Position numbers and translations under genes: made by a program. 64,000 bases of DNA from Moritella sp. F3 (GTDB taxonomy: Bacteria > Pseudomonadota > Gammaproteobacteria > Enterobacterales > Moritellaceae): NCBI RefSeq assembly GCF_015082335.1, contig NZ_BLRL01000003.1:248001-312000 (forward strand), read 5' to 3'. Position 1 is the first letter of the stretch, and each line of letters starts with the position of its first letter. Below, one piece after another: positions 58,287-64,000 of this stretch. The notes beneath the pieces were generated by a model, which made no database searches, was not told the DNA's origin, and saw only the letters and a program-made list of their open reading frames with translations.

Positions 58287-58748
58287 ATGAGAATAATTAA
58301 ACGCTTGTGCCTGTTACTCTTACCCTGGTTACTGACTGCTTGTGGCAGTATCCCGACATATAATTCCAATGGGACTGAAGTGCAAGGTTCGACGAATACC
58401 AGTATTGATAACACCAGCAAAAGTAAGCCAGCACCAGCGGTTAAGCCGAAACAAGCACCTGTTGACGATACAGCTCAAGCACCCGCGGCGGTATTATCGC
58501 TGATGAAACGTGCAGAAGAGCAGGTGAGTCGTGGTGATAACCGCGGTGCTATCGCATCATTAGAGCGCGCTATCCGCATTGCTCCACGCTATCCTGAAAC
58601 CTATTACCATTTAGGTGAGCGTTATTTTTATCAAGGTAATTATAAGCAAGCCCGTTCATTGGCTGAAAAGTCGATAACATTGGGTGCAGATTGGCTGTTA
58701 CGCCGACAAGCTGAATCATTAATTGAACGTGCATCGGCATATCAATAA
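58287..58748 (+). CDS. TPR lipoprotein, candidate PBP1b activator (LpoP-like)
   Basis: 153 residues. Signal peptide with lipobox LLTAC (Cys19), then a flexible Ser/Thr/Pro/Lys linker to about 65, then a tetratricopeptide-repeat domain (about 68-145: AEEQVSRGDNRGAIASLERAI, YYHLGERYFYQGNYKQA). Residue 20-21 after the Cys is Gly-Ser, consistent with outer-membrane sorting. It lies 99 bases after mrcB. A small TPR lipoprotein beside the PBP1b gene is the architecture of Pseudomonas LpoP. GGAAG precedes the ATG. Confidence 0.75.
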   Translation: MRIIKRLCLLLLPWLLTACGSIPTYNSNGTEVQGSTNTSIDNTSKSKPAPAVKPKQAPVDDTAQAPAAVLSLMKRAEEQVSRGDNRGAIASLERAIRIAPRYPETYYHLGERYFYQGNYKQARSLAEKSITLGADWLLRRQAESLIERASAYQ

Positions 58749-58767
58749 ATCATAAATAGAGTAAAGA

Positions 58768-60645
58768 ATGGAAATCGAATTACTAGAAATTAAAAATTTC
58801 ATAAGCCAATACCAACCTTTCGATCAATTGCCAGAAGAAGCATTAGTCGAAGTCGTCAAAAGCATTGAGATCTCGTACTACCGTGCAGACTCAATGATCA
58901 TTGAGTATGGTCACAAGATCCATGATCTGTATTTTATTCGCAGCGGCGTGGTGGAAATATACCGCCGTAAAGGTGAATTATACAACCGTTTGGATCAAGG
59001 CGAATTATTTGGTCAGATGGGACTGCTGGCCAATAATAAAGTACGTTTACCTGCGAAAGCGGTAAAAGACACGTTAGTTTACTGTATTCCTGAATCCATC
59101 TTCCATGATTTTTGTGAGCGCTATGAAGCGTTTTCAGATTTCTCTGAAGTTGAAGGTACAATCCGCTTAAAACAGGCTGTTGAAGATAATAATGATGACG
59201 CCAATTCACTCACTACATCGAAAGTGAAAACGTTATTAAGCAGAGACTTAGTTATGTTGAAAAGTACCACTTCCATTCAGGATGTGGCGAAAGTCATGGC
59301 AGAGGAACATGTTTCTGCAGCGCTGATCAATGATCCCGCAATTACCGATGAAGAGGGGAATAATTTTGTTGGTATTATTACTCAACACGACCTGTGCGCC
59401 AAAGTAATTGCGATGGGCATGAGTGTCGATAATCCTGTTTCAGATGTCATGTCGACAGAATTGATGTCGCTTGATCATAATGCTTATATTTCTGAAGCTA
59501 TGCTAATGATGCTGCGTTATAACGTGCACCACCTACCTATCTTAAAAAACAAACAACCTATCGGCCTTATTGAAGTGGCTGATATCATTCGTTATGAATC
59601 ACAAAACAGTTTGTTATTGTCGGGCAGTATTTTTCAGCAACAAAATATAGAAGACTTAGTATTACTTTCAAATCAGCTTAAAGATTGTTTCGTGCGTATG
59701 GTTAATGAAGATGCTAACTCACACATGATCGGCAGTGCAATGTCAGAGATTGGTCGCAGCTTTAAACAGCGATTACTTGAACTTGCTGAGGAAGAGTTAG
59801 GCGAGCCACCTGTACCTTATTGTTTCTTGGCCTTAGGTTCGATGGCGCGTGATGAACAATTGATCGTAACAGACCAAGATAACGGTATTATTTTGGATAA
59901 CAGTTATGATGATGCTGAACATGGCGAATATTTTGAAAAGTTATCTAAGTTTGTCTGTGATGGTTTAGCGGCTTGTGGTTATACCTATTGTACCGGTGAT
60001 ATTATGGCGACCAATCCTGAACATCGTAAAACCCAAGCACAATGGGAAGAATGTTTTGCTGATTGGATTGATAACCCGAACCCACAAGCGTTATTAAATT
60101 GTTCTATCTTCTTTGATTTAACCGGTGTTTATGGCCGCGTAAAATGGGCTGAACAATTAAACGCCTTTATCTTGCGACGCGCTAAGAAAAATAACCGATT
60201 CTTAGCCTGTTTAGCCCGTAATGCCTTGAACCGTACACCGCCACTGGGCTTCTTCAAGAACTTTGTGATGGAGAACGATGGCCGTCATAACAACTCTATT
60301 AATTTAAAACGACGTGGTACAGCACCACTTGCAGATTTGATCCGTGTGCATGGATTAGCCATTGGTTCACAATCTCAAAATTCATTCGAACGCTTAGAAG
60401 ATATTATTGAAGCGGGGATCTTACCGGCATCGAAAGGCCAGGACTTACAGCATGCGATGGAATTGATTTCCTTAGTACGCTTACGTCACCAAGCGCTAGA
60501 TATAGAATCGGATATTGAACCTGATAATAATATTGAGCCTGAAAACATGTCTGAATTCGAGCGTCGTAACCTTAAAGATGCATTCTTGGTATTGAGTAAC
60601 GCGCAGAACTTTTTAAAGTATCGTTATACAGCCAATAAAATGTAG
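58768..60645 (+). CDS. cNMP-binding/CBS/DUF294 nucleotidyltransferase-like protein
   Basis: 625 residues in four parts: a cyclic-nucleotide-binding-like domain (about 10-130, FIRSGVVEIY, GELFGQMGLL), a pair of CBS domains (about 155-280), a DUF294 nucleotidyltransferase-like domain with GSMARDEQLIVTDQDNGII (near 352-370, resembling the GlnD-type GS...D.D site), and a C-terminal helical DUF294_C domain. Probably a cytosolic sensor of nucleotides; substrate unknown. Nineteen bases after the lipoprotein gene and nine before the exonuclease gene. Confidence 0.9.
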   Translation: MEIELLEIKNFISQYQPFDQLPEEALVEVVKSIEISYYRADSMIIEYGHKIHDLYFIRSGVVEIYRRKGELYNRLDQGELFGQMGLLANNKVRLPAKAVKDTLVYCIPESIFHDFCERYEAFSDFSEVEGTIRLKQAVEDNNDDANSLTTSKVKTLLSRDLVMLKSTTSIQDVAKVMAEEHVSAALINDPAITDEEGNNFVGIITQHDLCAKVIAMGMSVDNPVSDVMSTELMSLDHNAYISEAMLMMLRYNVHHLPILKNKQPIGLIEVADIIRYESQNSLLLSGSIFQQQNIEDLVLLSNQLKDCFVRMVNEDANSHMIGSAMSEIGRSFKQRLLELAEEELGEPPVPYCFLALGSMARDEQLIVTDQDNGIILDNSYDDAEHGEYFEKLSKFVCDGLAACGYTYCTGDIMATNPEHRKTQAQWEECFADWIDNPNPQALLNCSIFFDLTGVYGRVKWAEQLNAFILRRAKKNNRFLACLARNALNRTPPLGFFKNFVMENDGRHNNSINLKRRGTAPLADLIRVHGLAIGSQSQNSFERLEDIIEAGILPASKGQDLQHAMELISLVRLRHQALDIESDIEPDNNIEPENMSEFERRNLKDAFLVLSNAQNFLKYRYTANKM

Positions 60646-60654
60646 GGATCATTA

Positions 60655-61374
60655 ATGCATAATTTTATTAATAAAGAGATCTTAAACTGGAGCGCGTTCT
60701 ATAAAGTCAAAGTAGAACAGAGCAAGGATGAACGGTTAAAGTCTTTTTATCACGTTGGCATGTACAACGATGAAACCAAGTTAAGTGATATTGATTTTGT
60801 GGCGTTAGATTTTGAAACGACAGGTCTGGATTCGGAACAAAATAGCATTATCAGTATTGGTTTAGTCCCGTTTAATTTAAACCGTATTTTTTGTCGTCAA
60901 GCACAGCACTGGTATATTGAGCCTGAAGATAAATTGAAAGAAAATTCGGTTATCATTCATGGTATTACTCATGCTGACTTGAAAGGTGCTCCGGATCTAT
61001 TACATATTTTAGAACCCGTATTAGCAGCGCTAGCAGGAAAAGTTGTGGTGGTACATTATCGCCGCATTGAGCGTGACTTTTTTGACAATCACCTTCGTAG
61101 TTTAATTAATGAAGGCATTATTTTTCCGGTTATTGATACGATGCAAGTGGAAGCAGACTTACAAGATTCGCAAAAGAAGGGCTTTTTCAGTCTGTTTAAG
61201 CCTAAGAAACGTCAAGAATCGATTCGTTTGGGTAATAGCCGTGCGCGTTATAATTTACCAGCCTATCCACCGCATGATGCATTAACTGATGCGATTGCGA
61301 CGGCTGAGTTGTTACAAGCACAAATTCATTATCACTTTTCAGCCGATACACCCATTAAGAAACTGTGGTTATAA
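60655..61374 (+). CDS. DEDDh 3'-5' exonuclease, DnaQ/epsilon-like
   Basis: 239 residues. Exo I motif ALDFETTGLD (near 50), Exo II around HYRRIERDFFDNH (near 137), and Exo III PPHDALTDAIATAEL (near 204-218), the His placing it in the DEDDh class. It is not the replicative epsilon subunit: the first 40 residues and the KPKKRQE insert differ. In marine gammaproteobacteria such genes often follow a DUF294 gene; the two probably act together. Nine bases after the DUF294 gene. A hairpin follows. Confidence 0.9.
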   Translation: MHNFINKEILNWSAFYKVKVEQSKDERLKSFYHVGMYNDETKLSDIDFVALDFETTGLDSEQNSIISIGLVPFNLNRIFCRQAQHWYIEPEDKLKENSVIIHGITHADLKGAPDLLHILEPVLAALAGKVVVVHYRRIERDFFDNHLRSLINEGIIFPVIDTMQVEADLQDSQKKGFFSLFKPKKRQESIRLGNSRARYNLPAYPPHDALTDAIATAELLQAQIHYHFSADTPIKKLWL

Positions 61375-61409
61375 TGTTTGGCGACTAGTTAGGTCGTCAC
61401 TGGTGGCTG

Positions 61410-61446
61410 TATGAGAGTATGTGATATGCAATCACGTACTCTCATA
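61410..61446. terminator. Long hairpin after the exonuclease gene
   Basis: TATGAGAGTA-x-GTGAT / ATCAC-x-TACTCTCATA around an ATGCA loop, one mismatch in 16 pairs; only a weak T-run follows. Confidence 0.6.
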
Positions 61447-61568
61447 CTTTCATATTGTCGTATTTATTCAATCTTTGTTTTTGTGCATCCCTTAATATTG
61501 CTCTTATCAATTGGCGAGTTATTTCATTCATCACCAATCGCAGTGATGAAAGTGCCCCCCAGTTATAA

Positions 61569-62408
61569 ATCATTAATCTAGGTACTGCAGATGCAGATGC
61601 AGATGCAGATGCAATAAATGAAGGTACAACAGATGTTAGCAATAAAAAAATTGAAGCTCTCACGCAACTCGATGCACTAAAATTTCAGTATCTTGATAGC
61701 ACGACTGAGCCTCTTGATGGTATGTGGCTATGTGGTTTCTTACCGATGGCAACACACTATGGCTTTTATATTTCCGCAGGTACAAACTTTGCAGCTAGAT
61801 CATGCTCACGCTTTTATATACCTAGGCATTAAATTCCGCGTTGGGGCATTGTATTCGTTAGCTATGTCGCCAACGAAGGCGTGTATCGGTGATGTGCTCG
61901 GCGTCAATTTTAGCAATATTATTCCAGGGCTTAGCGGACTATCTAAAGATGAGGTATTTGTTGAGCAACATATATAGCCATTGCCAAAGATGACCCTGAA
62001 CTATGCTGTGATCGACTAGATGAATACTCATCTACCTGGTTGGTCAATCATAATGAAGATAGTCACAGTCAGTTAACACGTAGCGTCTTACCGCTGCTAG
62101 CGACGACTCCGATTGCACAGTTAAGTGAAAAACTATACTGCTCGCAGCGCACTATCGAGCGCAGTTTTAACAAAGTAACAGGACTAACACTCAAGCAGTG
62201 TCAGTTAATGCAAAAGTTAGAAAGCTTGTTAGAGTATTTATATCATCGAGATAGCCAAGATATTGATTGGGTTGATTTAGCTTATCAGTTTGGTTTTAGT
62301 GAACAGCCCCATTTGATCCGTTATTTAAAAAGCCAAATAGGCGCCACCCCCAATAATTATGTTAAGCAGCGTGACCTGACTATTGATGTTTATGGTGGCG
62401 TTAGATGA
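61569..62408 (+). pseudogene. AraC-family transcriptional regulator, frameshifted remnant
   Basis: Three overlapping reading frames together spell an AraC-type regulator with an N-terminal DUF6597-like domain. Frame A (61569 to about 61785) gives IINLGTADADAD...MATHYGFYIS; frame B (about 61770-61977) gives LDHAHAFIYLGIKFRVGALYSL...GLSKDEVFVEQ; frame C (about 61978-62408) gives the HTH domain (LYCSQRTIERSFNKVTGL, LAYQFGFSEQPHLIRYLK). Shifts lie at about 61770-61790 and in the ATATAT at about 61970. A start codon is not evident. The C-terminal part alone may still be translated from TTG 62040. Confidence 0.75.
61585..61613 (+). repeat. Hexanucleotide repeat (GCAGAT)n
   Basis: Four to five consecutive copies of GCAGAT, coding for Ala-Asp repeats in frame A of the pseudogene; a typical slippage-prone tract. 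Confidence 0.85.
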
Positions 62409-62502
62409 CGTTGAATCGTATAGAGTGAATAATAAAAACCAACAATCTATGTAGACTGCTGGTTATATTAAACTTGTTTATAGGACATCTGAGAGTCTTG
62501 CG

Positions 62503-63171
62503 TTACGACTTCTCTGCATCAAGTCCTTGCTGCCAAAATGCAATTTCCATACGTGTCGCCGTTTTAAATACATGAATAAGATGTCGACCTCGTTGACTGT
62601 TGACGTCAATTTCAGCCAGTAACTCATCAATGTGCGCAGTACCTTGGGCAACACCCTGCTGGAAGTCGTCGCCGCTATAAAGTTCGATCCAACTGGAAAA
62701 CGGATTATCAATCAGTTTGGTATTGGCATTAGCGGCTAGATTGCGGCCAATTTCGGCGTAACCAATCGAGCAGGGTGCTAAGGCTGCATACAGGTCGACA
62801 ATATCTCCAGCCATACCCGCATCGAGCACGTAACGTGTATAAGCGACTGTACCAAAATCTTCAGGTTCAGCTTCTAAATCTGATTCAGTTAACCCCCAGT
62901 TACCGCAATAGGTAACGTGATGACCGATTTCAGAATCTAATAGGGCATGCACACTAGGTAATGCTTTACGCATATCCGCTAAAGTACGCGCTTTGTAAAT
63001 AGCTAACGCATGCGCACGAGCATATTGCTTTAAGAACAAAAAGTCTTGTTTAAGGTAATGTAAGTAACTCGGCTGTGCTAATGTTCCTTGTGCCAATTGT
63101 TGTACAAACGCATGTTGGGTATAGGCATCCCAATCTTCACGACAGGCATTGATTAGATCTTGATGATTCAT
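62503..63171 (-). CDS. tenA: Aminopyrimidine aminohydrolase / thiaminase II TenA
   Basis: Hydrolyses aminopyrimidine breakdown products of thiamine so that HMP can be reused. 222 residues. The catalytic Cys134 is in ALAPCSIGYAEIG; other conserved residues are in the FLxQDFLFLKQYAR-type helix near 40-52 and the C-terminal Glu of MEIAFW. CGAGGAT precedes the ATG. It lies 38 bases after the binding-protein gene, so the two form a thiamine-precursor salvage operon. Confidence 0.94.
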   Translation of the reverse strand: MNHQDLINACREDWDAYTQHAFVQQLAQGTLAQPSYLHYLKQDFLFLKQYARAHALAIYKARTLADMRKALPSVHALLDSEIGHHVTYCGNWGLTESDLEAEPEDFGTVAYTRYVLDAGMAGDIVDLYAALAPCSIGYAEIGRNLAANANTKLIDNPFSSWIELYSGDDFQQGVAQGTAHIDELLAEIDVNSQRGRHLIHVFKTATRMEIAFWQQGLDAEKS

Positions 63172-63209
63172 TGTGTATGTATCCTCGTCTTTCGTGTTTA
63201 TAGATAAAA

Positions 63210-64000
63210 TTACAGCGTTGGTACGTAGTCTTGTGCTTTTGGTAATGTCGTGATGATCTTGTGTGAATACATGAATTCGGCATAATCGTCATAACGTTTC
63301 AAATCAACAGCTGAGGGACGCAATGCGAAACGAGTCAGGGTATCGTTCCAGGCGCGTTTGTTTAATTCGTTGTTTAACGTATCAGGTGCATAAGCAACAA
63401 ATTCTTTCCATGCTGCTTGTGGGTGATTAACAATGTAGGTGGTCGCTTTTTCTAGGGCTTTATTAAAGGCTTTGATAGCGGCTTTGTCATATGTATTGGC
63501 GTTAGCAACAAAGATCAATTCGTCATAGGCTGGTACGCCGTGTTCTTCTGGGAAGAATGCTTTTGATTTAAAGCCTTCCAGTTCAAGCTGATTGGTTTCA
63601 AAGTTACGAAGACCACCCCATATAGCATCTACTTTACCTGACGCAAGTGATGATGATAGCGCCCAACCGACGTTAATGATCTGGACGTCATCGTAGTTCA
63701 CATCACCTGTCTTTAACATGGTGCCGATAGTTGCTTCTTCGTTACCTGCAATGGCGATACCAATATTTTTACCTTTTAAGTCAGCCATGTCATTGATCTT
63801 ACCGTTGTCGAGTACCATCAGCGTATTGAGTGGTGTCGCGATCAGGGTTGCTGCACGAATAAGCGGTAAACCCGCAGCGACATCTATGGTGAGGTTCGGT
63901 TGATAAGTAATCGCTAGGTCAACTTTATTGGCTGCAACAAGCTTAGGTGGCATGCTTGGATCTGCTGGTTCTTGGATCGTGACGTTGACACCTTGCTCGG
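63210..64000 (-). CDS. ThiY-like ABC-transporter substrate-binding protein (gene cut by window end)
   Basis: The frame continues through base 64000, so the N-terminus and any signal peptide are outside. The visible 263 codons belong to the NMT1/THI5-like periplasmic binding-protein family (EPADPSMPPKLVAANKVDLA, DLKGKNIGIA, WGGLRNFE). Position directly before tenA points to N-formyl-aminomethylpyrimidine (FAMP)/HMP uptake, as for ThiXYZ; taurine/sulphonate-type binders are the main alternative. ATPase and permease genes, if present, lie beyond the window. Confidence 0.85.
   Translation of the reverse strand, partial: EQGVNVTIQEPADPSMPPKLVAANKVDLAITYQPNLTIDVAAGLPLIRAATLIATPLNTLMVLDNGKINDMADLKGKNIGIAIAGNEEATIGTMLKTGDVNYDDVQIINVGWALSSSLASGKVDAIWGGLRNFETNQLELEGFKSKAFFPEEHGVPAYDELIFVANANTYDKAAIKAFNKALEKATTYIVNHPQAAWKEFVAYAPDTLNNELNKRAWNDTLTRFALRPSAVDLKRYDDYAEFMYSHKIITTLPKAQDYVPTL

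Noticed and set aside
61442..61663. Minus-strand frame with a signal-peptide-like start and (AS)n
   Set aside because: The ASASASA part is just the antisense reading of the (GCAGAT)n tract within the AraC pseudogene.

Overview
The window is ordinary chromosomal DNA from a low-GC marine gammaproteobacterium. Protein resemblance throughout is to the Vibrio/Shewanella/Moritella group. Low GC, a leadered cspA gene, a fatty-acid desaturase and an acyl-CoA-binding protein fit a cold-adapted Moritella-like organism; the genus is my inference. I see no rRNA, tRNA, CRISPR array, prophage or intact insertion sequence.

Layout. 1-4 kb: the 3' end of nhaA, a beta-carbonic anhydrase gene, cspA, an acyl-CoA-binding protein and a membrane protein, with two AT-rich gaps holding possible tiny ORFs. 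4-7.7 kb: moeA-moeB divergent from folE, then a small membrane-anchored protein. 7.8-19.5 kb: rnb, a glutathione peroxidase, htpG (with a very good sigma-32 promoter), adk, hemH, argA, the DUF440 protein, an AroG-type DAHP synthase and an RbgA-type GTPase. 20-29.5 kb: a leaderless betaine-binding-like protein, a LysR regulator divergent from kbl-tdh, a desaturase, gsk, dacB and a GIY-YIG protein. 29.5-37.6 kb: a GMC oxidoreductase, a PrpA-like phosphatase, the yejM/yejL/yejK group, a phasin-like protein and a Dabb protein. 37.8-46.8 kb: metE divergent from metR with a perfect MetR half-site pair, a double-receiver protein, a repeat-bearing lipoprotein and a two-component system. 47.4-55.5 kb: pntAB, a lipoprotein, an AspC-type aminotransferase, an OFA-family transporter and an outer-membrane barrel. 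55.9-61.4 kb: mrcB (PBP1b), a TPR lipoprotein, a cNMP/CBS/DUF294 protein and a DEDDh exonuclease, all in one direction. 61.5-64 kb: a frameshifted AraC-type regulator pseudogene, then tenA and a truncated ThiY-like binding protein.

Functional themes. Molybdenum cofactor and folate/pterin synthesis, arginine and aromatic amino-acid entry steps, threonine-to-glycine catabolism, methionine synthesis and thiamine-precursor salvage each appear as small conserved units. The htpG-adk-hemH...gsk order known from enterobacteria is partly kept, but gsk is about 12 kb from hemH.

Most worth a second look: the TPR lipoprotein behind mrcB (candidate LpoP-type activator of PBP1b), the cytosolic OpuAC-like protein beside the threonine-degradation genes, the double receiver whose first domain has lost its phosphorylation site, the heptad-repeat extension on PntB, and a 39-codon Cys-rich reading frame in an otherwise AT-rich gap. 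No clearly new multi-gene system is evident.
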